Positions 1-8,238 of a stretch of DNA of 64,000 bases are shown here, piece by piece; the first letter of the stretch is position 1, and every line of letters begins with the position of its first letter. The translations under genes and the position numbers were made by a program. Location of the stretch: contig OZ271919.1 of the NCBI GenBank assembly GCA_965602035.1, forward strand, positions 310,001-374,000, given 5' to 3'. This DNA comes from Natronospirillum sp965602035 (GTDB lineage Bacteria; Pseudomonadota; Gammaproteobacteria; Pseudomonadales; Natronospirillaceae). Under the pieces are notes generated by a model. That model was not told the DNA's origin. It ran no database searches and saw nothing but the letters and a program-made list of their open reading frames with translations.

Positions 1-606
1 GCGCCGCTGGAGGATAAAGACCACGCGACACATGCCATCGAAGCGGCCATGGACATGATTGCGCAGGTCAACACACTCAAGCCCGAGTTCGCCGCTGAAG
101 GGCTGCCGGAAATCAACGTCGGTATCGGGCTCAATACCGGCCCGATGAACGTCGGCGACATGGGCTCGGAATACCGGCGGGCCTATACCGTTCTGGGGGA
201 CAGTGTGAACCTCGGGGCCCGCCTTGAGGCACTTACCAAGTTCTATGGCGTCGATATCCTGGTCGGCCCCGATACCCATGACCAGGCGCCCGGATTTGTC
301 TTCCGTTTTGTCGACCTCATTATCGTGAAGGGCAAATCGGAACCAATCAAGGCCTACGAACCGCTGTGCCGGGAAGGCGAAGAAACCCCCGAGCTGATGC
401 AGGAGCTTGCTGACTATGAAGCGGCCTGGGCGCACTACCGTGCCCAGCGCTGGGATGATGCCGTCGCCGCGTTTGAGAGCCTGAGCCAGCAGGCACCCGG
501 GAAACGACCGAAGCTTTATCAGGTGTATCTGGAACGCATCGCCGAAGTACGTACCCAATCACTGCCGGAGGATTGGGATGGCGCGTTCCGGCATACATCG
601 AAGTAG
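1..606 (+). CDS. Class III adenylate/guanylate cyclase, C-terminal part (5' end outside window)
   Basis: The reading frame is open from base 1, so only the last 201 residues are present. They carry the second half of a class III nucleotidyl cyclase catalytic domain, including VGIGLNTGPMNVGDMGS and then YTVLGDSVNLGARLE, the classic 'G-x-x-x-N-x-A-x-R' helix that binds the ribose/triphosphate. A tail of about 85 residues follows with a TPR-like helical stretch (AWAHYRAQRWDDAVAAFESL). The layout resembles CHASE2-type membrane cyclases, but the N-terminal sensor and the metal-binding aspartates lie outside the window, so the sensor type and the ATP/GTP choice are open. A Crp/Vfr protein encoded at 60.5 kb makes cAMP a plausible product. 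The gene converges on the moeB-like gene, leaving 18 bp between stops. Confidence 0.85.
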   Translation, partial: APLEDKDHATHAIEAAMDMIAQVNTLKPEFAAEGLPEINVGIGLNTGPMNVGDMGSEYRRAYTVLGDSVNLGARLEALTKFYGVDILVGPDTHDQAPGFVFRFVDLIIVKGKSEPIKAYEPLCREGEETPELMQELADYEAAWAHYRAQRWDDAVAAFESLSQQAPGKRPKLYQVYLERIAEVRTQSLPEDWDGAFRHTSK

Positions 607-624
607 CCGTGGTCGCACGCCTGC

Positions 625-1380
625 TCAATCGGCGCTGCTGCATACCGGGCATTCGGGCTTTCTTGGCAGACGAACGCTGTGCCAGTCGGCCTGCAGGGCG
701 TCGAAAATCAACAATCGCCCCACGGCAGGCGTTCCGGCACCGGTCAGCAGCTTCAGGGTTTCCAGCGCCTGGAATGAGCCGAGAATACCGACGAGCGGCG
801 AGATAACGCCGCTATCCGCACAGTTCAGTACCGGTGCGTTGTCGGCATCCGGGTACAGGCACCCCAGGCAGGGCGATTGAACATCCGCCGGCCGGAACAC
901 AGTGAGTTGCCCCTCCCAGCCGAGCGCTGCGGCATGCACCAGGGGTGTTCCGGATTCCAGGCAGGCGGCCATGGCAGCGAGCCGGCTGCTCAGTGTATCG
1001 GTACCCACCACGACGGCGTCAGCCGATTGAACGGCGTCTTTCAATTCCGTCCCTGCCAGCGCGTCCGGAATCGCGGTTACAGCAATCTCCGGATTCTGTG
1101 CCAGCATCTGGCGGCGCGCTGATTCCGCCTTGTTCTGGCCGATGCGCCCCGAGGTATGAGCGATCTGGCGCTGGAGGTTGGATAACTCTACCTCGTCCGG
1201 GTCGCTGACCAAGATATGGCCCACACCGGATGCAGCCAGGTACATCAGGGTCGCACTGCCCAGCCCCCCTGCACCCATTACCAGCACCGTGCTCTGTTGC
1301 AGCGCCAACTGGCCGGCGGCATCCATACGGTTCAGGAGCATATGGCGCGAATATCGCAGCAGTTCATTGTCGGTGAGCAT
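625..1380 (-). CDS. moeB: MoeB/ThiF-family E1-like adenylyltransferase
   Basis: This 251-residue protein is an E1-like enzyme that adenylates the C-terminal glycine of a ubiquitin-like sulfur carrier (MoaD in molybdopterin synthesis or ThiS in thiamine synthesis). The nucleotide-binding glycine loop GAGGLGS is at residues 36-42. It is followed by the DPDEVELSNLQRQ segment, which positions ATP and Mg, and a D-x-x-x-x-R element near residues 127-132. Two zinc-binding CxxC pairs are visible, CLGC near 171 and CPVC near 246. A conserved Cys sits in NCADSGV. There is no rhodanese domain, so it is the short MoeB/ThiF form. No moaD, moaE or thi genes lie nearby, so MoeB versus ThiF cannot be settled here. 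Start ATG 1380 has AGAGA a few bases upstream. It is divergent from the DUF1704 gene. Confidence 0.85.
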   Translation of the reverse strand: MLTDNELLRYSRHMLLNRMDAAGQLALQQSTVLVMGAGGLGSATLMYLAASGVGHILVSDPDEVELSNLQRQIAHTSGRIGQNKAESARRQMLAQNPEIAVTAIPDALAGTELKDAVQSADAVVVGTDTLSSRLAAMAACLESGTPLVHAAALGWEGQLTVFRPADVQSPCLGCLYPDADNAPVLNCADSGVISPLVGILGSFQALETLKLLTGAGTPAVGRLLIFDALQADWHSVRLPRKPECPVCSSAD

Positions 1381-1480
1381 AATCTCTGTGTCATACTTTA
1401 GCGGAGACGTTCCAGCGCGTTCCCTGTTGCCCGGGGCCAGCCGGAAACTTTGAGTGTATCAGTCAGGGACTTCAATCCGA

Positions 1481-2782
1481 ATGTCAGAGACCGAAAACCA
1501 GAATCCGGAACTGCTATCGACGGCCAGAGAACTGTCTGACCGGCTTGTGGCACTGCAGGCACCGATTCGTGTGCTCGATGCCATTAACTGGCCAAAGGAC
1601 ATTCGCGCGGAGTTCTTTCGCCACAAGGGTGAGCGTAACCCGCCGGTAACCCTTGATACCTACCGCGAGAAGGACCTCGGTTTTCGCCCGGCAGAACTCC
1701 GACAGGCGTTTTCCGATCTGCAGCGCGACCTCATTCGTCGCCTCGGCCAGCTAAACCCCATGACACAGCTCATGAGCCGCATGTGTCGCGAGTACCGCGA
1801 TGTGATACGAATGCTGGAAGCGCGCGGCACCGCTGAATTCCATGACCTGTCGGTGGAGCTTTACGGGCACCCGCACGATGTGTTCCACGCCGGCGAGCCC
1901 ACGCTGGCCGAGCTGGCCGGTATGTTGCAGACACCGTTGACGTCCCTGCGTCAGAGCACACAGTTGCCCGAAGACCCCAAAACCATTCCAGCGGCAGAGG
2001 CAGTGGCCCGGTTGCAGGCCCAGGTGGATACCAGTATGCCCGGCATGGGTGTGAAGATCATGCAGTCTGACGGCATCGTCAGCGATGCCGCAGCGGGCAG
2101 TGACCGGATCAAGCTCAACCAGGATGTATTCTTCTCTCAGCGGGACCTCGACATACTGGAAGCACACGAAGCCTGGATTCACGTCGGCACCACGCAGAAC
2201 GGGCTTGCTCAGCCGTGCCTCACCTGCCTCAGCAAGGGCACGCCAAGTGCTACAGTGACGCAGGAAGGGCTGGCTGTACTCACCGAAATCGTCACGCTGA
2301 AATCGACGCCGCAACGCCTGGCGCGTCTGGTCGGCCGCATCGAGGCCATTGCCATGGCCACCGATGGTGCGGAGTTTGTGGACGTTTACCGGCACTTTCT
2401 CGACCAGGGATTTACCGAAGATACGTCGTTTACTATGGCCCAGCGTGTGTACCGTGGCAATCTGCCGGACGGGCGACCGTTTACCAAGGACCTTGCCTAT
2501 ATCAAGGGTTTCGTGCTGACCTACAATCTACTGCGGGTCGCTGTGCAGTTGGGCGCCATCGACCGGCTGCCGCTGCTCATGGTTGGCAAGCTGGCCGTGG
2601 ACGATTTCGGCCTGATCACCGAGCTGCATGATCAGGGCGTTGTCACCGCGCCGGCATTCATTCCGCCGCATTTCCGCGATCTGCGCGGGCTGGCAACCTG
2701 GCTCAGTTTTGGTCGGTTCATCGGCAACCTGTCTTTCGACCAGTTGGAGAACGATTACCGCCGACTGTTCGGCAAGGGGTAG
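1481..2782 (+). CDS. QEGLA-motif protein (DUF1704), MATCAP-like metallopeptidase family
   Basis: This protein belongs to DUF1704, historically named 'flavohemoglobin expression-modulating QEGLA motif protein'. From the ATG at 1481 it has 433 residues. A GTG at 1454 in the same frame would add nine residues and is an alternative start. The zinc-peptidase motif HExxxH is explicit as HEAWIH (residues about 229-234), and the family's TQEGLAVLTE motif lies about 30 residues later and supplies the third acidic ligand. The same fold and motif occur in eukaryotic MATCAP (KIAA0895) tubulin tyrosine carboxypeptidases, so a C-terminal-residue carboxypeptidase activity is a reasonable inference. The bacterial substrate is unknown. 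There is no signal peptide, so it is cytoplasmic. The 3' end overlaps the 3' end of the convergent MFS gene by 28 bp. Confidence 0.85.
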   Translation: MSETENQNPELLSTARELSDRLVALQAPIRVLDAINWPKDIRAEFFRHKGERNPPVTLDTYREKDLGFRPAELRQAFSDLQRDLIRRLGQLNPMTQLMSRMCREYRDVIRMLEARGTAEFHDLSVELYGHPHDVFHAGEPTLAELAGMLQTPLTSLRQSTQLPEDPKTIPAAEAVARLQAQVDTSMPGMGVKIMQSDGIVSDAAAGSDRIKLNQDVFFSQRDLDILEAHEAWIHVGTTQNGLAQPCLTCLSKGTPSATVTQEGLAVLTEIVTLKSTPQRLARLVGRIEAIAMATDGAEFVDVYRHFLDQGFTEDTSFTMAQRVYRGNLPDGRPFTKDLAYIKGFVLTYNLLRVAVQLGAIDRLPLLMVGKLAVDDFGLITELHDQGVVTAPAFIPPHFRDLRGLATWLSFGRFIGNLSFDQLENDYRRLFGKG

Positions 2783-4014
2783 GCCGTACGGGCCAGAATC
2801 ATGGCGACGACCAGGTAGACTATGGCGACCCAGAGCATGGTCGACAGCGCGACACCGCCATCAATGGCAAGACCCATCAACAGGGGGGCGGCAGCGGTGG
2901 ATACCACCATGCAGGCCTGGACCAGCGATCGAATGGCACCAATGTGGCGTACGCCATAGACCTCGGCCCAGAGCGCGCCCAGCAACGGGCCGCCGGCACC
3001 CATGCTGCTGCCCATCAGAAACATGAAAACAGGTGCGACCCAGATGGCATCCAGGGTGACCAGTACGCACAGGGCTGAGAGCAGCGGTAACTGAAAGTAG
3101 CGCAACACTCGTCGTGCTGACAGGCGGTCAATCAGAACGCCTGACGCCAGTGCCGCTGCCCAGTGCATGCCTCCGTATAGTGTGAAGCTGGCAGCCAGCC
3201 ATTCCGGTGACCAATCCTTGGCCGCCACCAGAAAGTTCTGGTGAATAAACAGTCCGGTCACCATGAACGGGGCCGCCAGCAGCAGTGGCAATACCCGCCA
3301 GAAGCGGCGGTCTCTCAGCACGTCGCGCCGGCGGTAATGCCTGACGCCGTCATCTTCTGTGCCCGTTGTCTCTGAGGTGGCATCCCGCGGATGCAACGGG
3401 TGTGATCGACTGATCCGCCACAGTAACAGGGCGAAAAGAGGGAGCAGCACGAGCGGCACGAGCGTCGCGAACAGTGCCCAGCTGCCACGCCAGCCCAGCC
3501 AGCCGAGCGTCAGTACCGCCAGGGTCGGCATGATCATTTCACCCACCGGTGTGCCGGTACCGGCAATGCTCATGGCCTTGCCCCGGTTCTCCTGAAAGTA
3601 CCGTGCCATGGTGCTCATGCCGGTATGGGTCAGCAGCCCCTGGCCACAGAGCCGCAACAGGAAAAAACCGACCAGCAGCGACGCGAACCCCTGACTCAGC
3701 GACAGCGTCGCCATTGCGACGCCAAGGCCAGTCAGCACCAGCAGGGCATAGAGCGCCAGGTTGACCCGGTCGATCCAGGCACCCACGACGATGATCGTCA
3801 TGGCGCTGCACAGCGTTGCGGCGGAATAGGCGGCGCTGTACGCCGATGCACTCAGACCCAGAGAGGATTGAATTGACGCGCCGAACCAGGCGACAAAAAA
3901 GGACTGCCCGAAGTTGCCGGCAAAGAACGCCAGGAATCCGAACGCCAGCAGTGTCCGGTGAGTGGCGAGAAAACGCAGGTAATTGATCAAACGAAACGGC
4001 CCCGTGACGTGCAC
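2755..4014 (-). CDS. MFS transporter (MFS_1), 12 transmembrane helices
   Basis: This 419-residue integral inner-membrane protein shows about 12 hydrophobic helices split by a charged central loop (residues about 205-230, RISRSHPLHPRD... RHYRRRDVLRDRR). That is the usual 6+6 arrangement of the major facilitator superfamily. The motif-A-like loop after helix 2 reads GAWIDRVN, with a second copy GVLIDRLSARRV in the C-terminal half. Its substrate cannot be read from sequence. It resembles the oxalate/monocarboxylate-type MFS_1 proteins rather than drug exporters, but this is weak. The gene is divergent from the iron permease, with a 95-bp gap holding a TATACT-like -10 at 4063-4068 for the rightward gene. 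The 3' end overlaps the DUF1704 gene, so the two transcripts converge. Confidence 0.85.
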   Translation of the reverse strand: MHVTGPFRLINYLRFLATHRTLLAFGFLAFFAGNFGQSFFVAWFGASIQSSLGLSASAYSAAYSAATLCSAMTIIVVGAWIDRVNLALYALLVLTGLGVAMATLSLSQGFASLLVGFFLLRLCGQGLLTHTGMSTMARYFQENRGKAMSIAGTGTPVGEMIMPTLAVLTLGWLGWRGSWALFATLVPLVLLPLFALLLWRISRSHPLHPRDATSETTGTEDDGVRHYRRRDVLRDRRFWRVLPLLLAAPFMVTGLFIHQNFLVAAKDWSPEWLAASFTLYGGMHWAAALASGVLIDRLSARRVLRYFQLPLLSALCVLVTLDAIWVAPVFMFLMGSSMGAGGPLLGALWAEVYGVRHIGAIRSLVQACMVVSTAAAPLLMGLAIDGGVALSTMLWVAIVYLVVAMILARTAYPLPNSRR

Positions 4015-4109
4015 ATGGTTGATGATGAAACTGCTTTCATAGCCAGAAAAGGTCGCATACTCTATACTCCGGCGCCGGTCTTGTCATCTCTCGCCGTGCA
4101 GGAGTTACA

Positions 4110-5789
4110 GTGTCAGACGCTACTGACGCGCCATCCAATGAGGAACGCCGCCGCCTGAGGCAGCCCTGGGGGCTGTGGCGTGCACTGACAATCGGCATTG
4201 CCCTGGTAGTGGCACTGCCGGTCGTCGTGATTCTGGTTCATATTTTTCTGCCGTCCGGTGACGTCTGGGCGCATCTGGCGTCCACTGTGCTGCCGCGCTA
4301 CCTTTCCAACACCGTCATACTGGCTGTCAGTGTGGGCGTGGGAACCCTGGTGATCGGTACTGGAACAGCCTGGCTTGTTGTGATGTGCCGTTTCCCGGGG
4401 CGCCGCCTGTTTGAATGGGCGTTGCTGCTGCCGTTGGCGGTACCCACCTATGTGATTGCCTATGCGTATACGGATTACCTGCAGTTTGCGGGTCCGGTAC
4501 AGACCTTTCTGCGAGAGACCTTTGGCTGGGGCGCGGACGATTATTTCTTCCCGGAAATCCGCTCGCTCGGTGGCGCTATTACATTGATTACGCTGGTGCT
4601 TTACCCCTACGTGTATATGCTGGCACGTGCTTCGTTCATGGAGCAGTCGGTGGGCGTACTCGACGTTGGCCGCACGCTGGGCCTCGGCCCCTGGAAAATG
4701 TTCGGCCGTATTGCCCTGCCGCTGTCACGACCAGGTCTCGTGGCGGGTGTTTCCCTCGTTCTGATGGAGACGCTCAATGAATTCGGCGCCGTGCAGTTTT
4801 TCGGCGTGGATACCTTCACCACCGGTATCTATCGCACCTGGTTCGGTTTGGGTGAGCCGGTAGCGGCGGCGCAGTTGGCCGCCTGCCTGCTCGCATTTGT
4901 GTTTGCAGTGGTGCTGCTGGAGCGCGCTTCAAGGGGACGAAAACAATTTCACCATACGGCCAGCCGTTACCAGCCGTTGCCGGAATACAGGCTGGGTGGC
5001 TGGCGAGCCGCAGGCGCCTGGCTGGCCTGTGTGCTGCCGATTCTGGTCGGATTTCTTGTTCCGGCGGCCATGCTCGGCTGGATGGCCATCGATACGGGCG
5101 ATTCCCGCTGGGGCTGGCGCTTTTTCGAATATGCCCGAAATACGCTGATCCTGGGCGCACTTGCTGCCGTTGTGGCAGTGATGCTGGCCGTCGTGCTGAG
5201 TTATGGCGCGCGGCTTCAACCGGGGCCCATCACGCGTCTGGCCACACGAACAGCCGCCATGGGTTACGCCATACCGGGGTCGGTCGTTGCGGTCGGTATC
5301 CTGATTCCCCTGGCCTGGCTGGATCAGCAGATCAACCTGTTCACACGCGATCAGTTCGGGGTCATTGTCGGCCTGATATTCAGTGGCTCCGTGTTTGTGC
5401 TGATCTACGCCTATGTTGTGCGGTTTCTGGCAGTGTCCTTCAATACAGTGGAGGCAAGCCTGGGCAAGGTGACACCGACCATGGATGCCGCGTCACGCAC
5501 GCTCGGGCAGACCGCCGGCGGCACGTTACGCCGTGTGCATACACCCATCATGCGCGGCAGTCTGCTGGCTGCGGGCATTCTGGTGTTCGTCGATGTCATG
5601 AAAGAACTGCCGGCCACTGTCATTCTGCGGCCATTCAATTTCGATACACTGGCCATTCGCGCTCATAACCTGGCGTCCGACGAACGGCTGGCCGAGGCGT
5701 CCACCGCGTCGCTGGCCATCGTTGTCGTGGGCATTATACCGGTGGTTCTGCTGAGCCGGGCGATGCGCCGTTCACGACCAGGCTCCTGA
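4110..5789 (+). CDS. fbpB: Ferric iron ABC transporter permease (FbpB-type fused permease)
   Basis: This 559-residue permease carries two BPD_transp_1 domains in one chain, the FbpB/SfuB/HitB arrangement for periplasmic Fe(III) import. The two cytoplasmic EAA-type loops that dock on the ATPase are visible as VLDVGRTLGLGPWKMFGRIALP (about residue 185) and MDAASRTLGQTAGGTLRRV (about residue 455). About 12 membrane helices flank them. The start is GTG 4110, preceded by GGAG at 4101-4104 with five bases of spacing. The ATPase gene for the system is on the opposite strand and converges with this one, and the binding protein is divergent from the ATPase. The system is therefore split into three transcription units rather than the usual fbpABC operon. 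No Fur box was seen directly upstream of this gene. Confidence 0.9.
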   Translation: MSDATDAPSNEERRRLRQPWGLWRALTIGIALVVALPVVVILVHIFLPSGDVWAHLASTVLPRYLSNTVILAVSVGVGTLVIGTGTAWLVVMCRFPGRRLFEWALLLPLAVPTYVIAYAYTDYLQFAGPVQTFLRETFGWGADDYFFPEIRSLGGAITLITLVLYPYVYMLARASFMEQSVGVLDVGRTLGLGPWKMFGRIALPLSRPGLVAGVSLVLMETLNEFGAVQFFGVDTFTTGIYRTWFGLGEPVAAAQLAACLLAFVFAVVLLERASRGRKQFHHTASRYQPLPEYRLGGWRAAGAWLACVLPILVGFLVPAAMLGWMAIDTGDSRWGWRFFEYARNTLILGALAAVVAVMLAVVLSYGARLQPGPITRLATRTAAMGYAIPGSVVAVGILIPLAWLDQQINLFTRDQFGVIVGLIFSGSVFVLIYAYVVRFLAVSFNTVEASLGKVTPTMDAASRTLGQTAGGTLRRVHTPIMRGSLLAAGILVFVDVMKELPATVILRPFNFDTLAIRAHNLASDERLAEASTASLAIVVVGIIPVVLLSRAMRRSRPGS

Positions 5790-5815
5790 GGGCGGGTATA
5801 AACGGTTGTGCACGC

Positions 5816-6919
5816 TCAGCGGGGAAACACAAAGACCCGGCTGGTGTCGAGTGAAATCTCTACCGCCTGACCCGGTTCGGGCAGAAATACACCCGGCATA
5901 CGGGCGTGCAGGTGGACTTCCGCGGCACTCTGCGGATCATGCGCACACAGGTGAATCAGGCTGGTTGGCCCGAGTAAACGCGACATCAACACATGGCTCT
6001 GTTGGTGCTCCTCCTGCGACGGTGGGAGCGGTGACACGCTCAGCGCCTCCGGGCGGATATAGACGGTCACATCAGTGCCATCAGCCAGGTGAGGTGTCGG
6101 AATGCGGCCGACCGGTGTCGCCACGTGGCCCGCTGACACCTCGCCTGCCACTTCATCAGCGGCACCGAAAAAGGTGACCACAAACGGGTCGACGGGCCGC
6201 GTATAGAGTTCGGTGGGTGTGCCCGCCTGTATCAGCCTGCCGTCGCGCATCAGCAGGATTCGGTCGGCCATGAACATGGCCTCCTCCGGATCATGTGTCA
6301 CCAGCAGTGTGGCGGCATTGACCGATTTGAGCACATGGAGCGTGTCATCGCGTATCTGGTCGCGTAGCCGGCTATCAAGGCTCGAAAATGGCTCATCGAG
6401 CAGCATGACCTGAGGCTCCGGTGCCAGGGCTCTCGCCAGCGCGACGCGCTGCTGCTGGCCCCCCGAAAGCATATGCGGGAAAGTCGCTGCATAACCCGCC
6501 ATGCCCAGCTTTTCCAGCAGCGCCAGGCCTCGGGACTGTCGTTCGGCGGCCGGTAAGTGCCGCAAGCCAAAGGTGACATTGTCCAGCACGTTCAGGTGCG
6601 GAAACAGGGCGGAATCCTGAAACGCGAGACCGACATTGCGTTTTTCCGGCGGCGCCTGGCGTTCACCGCCCCGCGCCTTCAGCTCGCCGTCAATCCAGAT
6701 CTCGCCCTGCTGCAGCGTTTCAAGGCCGGCCACCAGCCGGAGCAGGGTGGTCTTCCCACAGCCGGATGGCCCGAGCAGGCACACGACTTCACCCGGTCGC
6801 AATGACATGGACAGTGCATTGACGGCAGGCTCGTCACCGTCGTATCGGTGCGCGATGTCACGCACTGTGAGCGACGTGTGTACGGAGGTGTCAGACTGTG
6901 CCTGAGTAGATACTGTCAT
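5816..6919 (-). CDS. fbpC: Ferric iron ABC transporter ATP-binding protein (FbpC-type)
   Basis: This 367-residue ABC ATPase powers ferric import. All nucleotide-binding elements are intact: Walker A GPSGCGKTT (residues 50-58), Q-loop Q101, signature LSGGQQQ (151-157), Walker B VMLLDE (171-176) and a switch histidine in LLVTHDPEE. The C-terminal 110 residues form the TOBE-like regulatory domain typical of FbpC/PotA-class ATPases. It pairs with the fused permease at 4110-5789 and the binding protein at 7092-8126. It diverges from the binding-protein gene across a 172-bp spacer containing a Fur operator, so both are probably iron-repressed. An N-terminal extension of about 15 polar residues precedes the first strand. 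An internal start cannot be excluded. Confidence 0.92.
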   Translation of the reverse strand: MTVSTQAQSDTSVHTSLTVRDIAHRYDGDEPAVNALSMSLRPGEVVCLLGPSGCGKTTLLRLVAGLETLQQGEIWIDGELKARGGERQAPPEKRNVGLAFQDSALFPHLNVLDNVTFGLRHLPAAERQSRGLALLEKLGMAGYAATFPHMLSGGQQQRVALARALAPEPQVMLLDEPFSSLDSRLRDQIRDDTLHVLKSVNAATLLVTHDPEEAMFMADRILLMRDGRLIQAGTPTELYTRPVDPFVVTFFGAADEVAGEVSAGHVATPVGRIPTPHLADGTDVTVYIRPEALSVSPLPPSQEEHQQSHVLMSRLLGPTSLIHLCAHDPQSAAEVHLHARMPGVFLPEPGQAVEISLDTSRVFVFPR

Positions 6920-7035
6920 GCTGGGAGCCTGTCATCGGGACTGTCCGGTAGTCAATAGATAGTGTGAATGGTAAACGAAATCATTGGCAAGTGTAATGTT
7001 GACCTCGGGCGGAGACAGTGCTTTAATGCCGCTCA

Positions 7036-7056
7036 TAATGATAATTATTATCATTA
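7036..7056. promoter_or_regulatory. Fur box between fbpC and fbpA
   Basis: A 21-bp near-perfect palindrome begins TAATGATAAT and ends ATTATCATTA. It closely matches the ferric uptake regulator consensus of overlapping GATAAT/ATTATC hexamers. It lies 36 bp upstream of the binding-protein start and 117 bp upstream of the ATPase start. It can therefore repress the rightward promoter directly and perhaps the leftward one as well. The iron-transport genes on either side support the assignment. Confidence 0.92.
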
Positions 7057-7091
7057 CAATGTATTTTAACCAACCGTCAGGGAGATAACTG

Positions 7092-8126
7092 ATGTCCAAG
7101 GCAACAAAACCGCTACTGGCCTCCGCCATTGCCGGTGCGATAGTCGCGTCCGGGTTTGCAACCGGCGCGCTGGCGCAGGAACTGAACCTGTACTCCGCCC
7201 GCCACTATGACTCGGATGAAGCATTGTACAGTGCATTCACCGAGGAAACCGGGATTCAGGTCAATGTAATTGAAGGCGAGTCCAATCAACTGATCGAGCG
7301 TATCAGCCGTGAAGGAGTTGCCAGCCCGGCCGATGTCATGATGACCGTGGACGCCGGCAATCTGTGGCGCGCCGATCAGGAGGGCATATTCCAGCCAGTC
7401 GATTCCGACGTACTGTCCGAGCGCCTGCCCGAGAACATGCAGCACCCGAACGGGCACTGGTTCGGCTTCAGCCAGCGCGTTCGTGTTATCTACTACAATC
7501 GCGAAACAGTAGACCCGACAGAAATCACTACGTACGAAGACCTGGCGGACGACCGCTGGGATGACAGCATCTGCATTCGCTCGTCCAGTAACATCTACAA
7601 CCAGTCACTGCTGGCCTCGCTGGTAGAGCACCATGGTGCCGATGCGGCCGAAGACTGGGCGCAGGGTGTCGTCGATAATATGGCGCGTGATCCGCAGGGC
7701 GGTGACACCGACCAGATCCGCGGCGTTGCAGCCGGTGAGTGTGACCTTGCCGTCGGTAACCACTACTACTATGTGCGGCTGCTCAAGTCTGACAACCTCG
7801 AAGACCGTGAGCAGGCACGTCGCGTCGGTATTATCTTCCCGAACCAGGACGGCCGGGGCGCGCATGTGAACATCGGTGGTGCGGGTGTCGTGGCCAACGC
7901 GCCGAACCGCGAGAACGCAGTTCGTTTCCTGGAGTTCCTGGCGTCTGATACCGCTCAGGAACAGTTCGCGCTGGGCAACAACGAATTCCCGGTTGTGGAT
8001 TCCGTGAAGCGTGAACCCGTGCTTGAGTCAACCGGTAACTTTGAACGCGACGATGTGAACGTCAATGCGCTGGGTGAGAACAACCCGGAAGCGGTCCGCA
8101 TTTTCGACCGTGTCGGTTGGCGCTGA
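7092..8126 (+). CDS. fbpA: Ferric iron ABC transporter periplasmic binding protein (FbpA/FutA-type)
   Basis: This 344-residue periplasmic protein has a Sec signal peptide ending in GALAQE (residues about 24-30). The mature protein starts ELNLYSARHYDSDEAL, the typical opening of class III Fe(III)-binding proteins. Two-domain solute-binding features follow, including the tyrosine cluster NHYYYVRL (about residue 220), which supplies the phenolate iron ligands in this family. ATG 7092 is preceded by AGGGAG with good spacing. A Fur box lies 36 bp upstream. It should deliver Fe(III) to the permease/ATPase encoded just to the left. Two strong hairpins follow the stop codon, one at 8168-8183 and one at 8207-8231. 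Confidence 0.93.
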   Translation: MSKATKPLLASAIAGAIVASGFATGALAQELNLYSARHYDSDEALYSAFTEETGIQVNVIEGESNQLIERISREGVASPADVMMTVDAGNLWRADQEGIFQPVDSDVLSERLPENMQHPNGHWFGFSQRVRVIYYNRETVDPTEITTYEDLADDRWDDSICIRSSSNIYNQSLLASLVEHHGADAAEDWAQGVVDNMARDPQGGDTDQIRGVAAGECDLAVGNHYYYVRLLKSDNLEDREQARRVGIIFPNQDGRGAHVNIGGAGVVANAPNRENAVRFLEFLASDTAQEQFALGNNEFPVVDSVKREPVLESTGNFERDDVNVNALGENNPEAVRIFDRVGWR

Positions 8127-8167
8127 GTCTGATGTTGTAAAGTGAGAGCGGGAACTTGAATCCGGGT

Positions 8168-8183
8168 GCCCAGCGGACTGGGC
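8168..8183 (+). terminator. GC-rich hairpin downstream of fbpA
   Basis: The sequence GCCCAG-CGGA-CTGGGC forms a six-base-pair GC-rich stem with a tetraloop about 40 bp after the fbpA stop. There is no U-tract, so it more likely protects the 3' end of the message than terminates on its own. The stronger hairpin with a U-tract lies at 8207-8238. Confidence 0.4.
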
Positions 8184-8206
8184 GATTCAGGTCGTCATAA
8201 CGTATA

Positions 8207-8238
8207 CTCCCGACGCCGCTGGTGTCGGGAGTTTTTTT
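8207..8238 (+). terminator. Rho-independent terminator abutting the next start codon
   Basis: The stem CTCCCGAC (8207-8214) pairs perfectly with GTCGGGAG (8224-8231) across a nine-base loop, and seven T residues follow (8232-8238). This is a textbook intrinsic terminator for fbpA. The ATG of the TIGR03546 gene follows the T-run at once. The only plausible ribosome-binding site for that gene, GGGAG, is the 3' arm of the stem. Confidence 0.75.

Noticed and set aside
1..606. Cyclase at the left edge assigned as the dedicated cAMP source for the Crp/Vfr at 60.5 kb
   Set aside because: Only the C-terminal half is visible and the substrate-determining residues lie outside the window. The link is possible but cannot be supported here.
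1751..2395. A 214-codon open frame antisense to the QEGLA gene
   Set aside because: It has no recognisable domain, lies entirely opposite a well-supported gene and has the His/Gln-rich composition typical of an antisense frame in GC-rich DNA.
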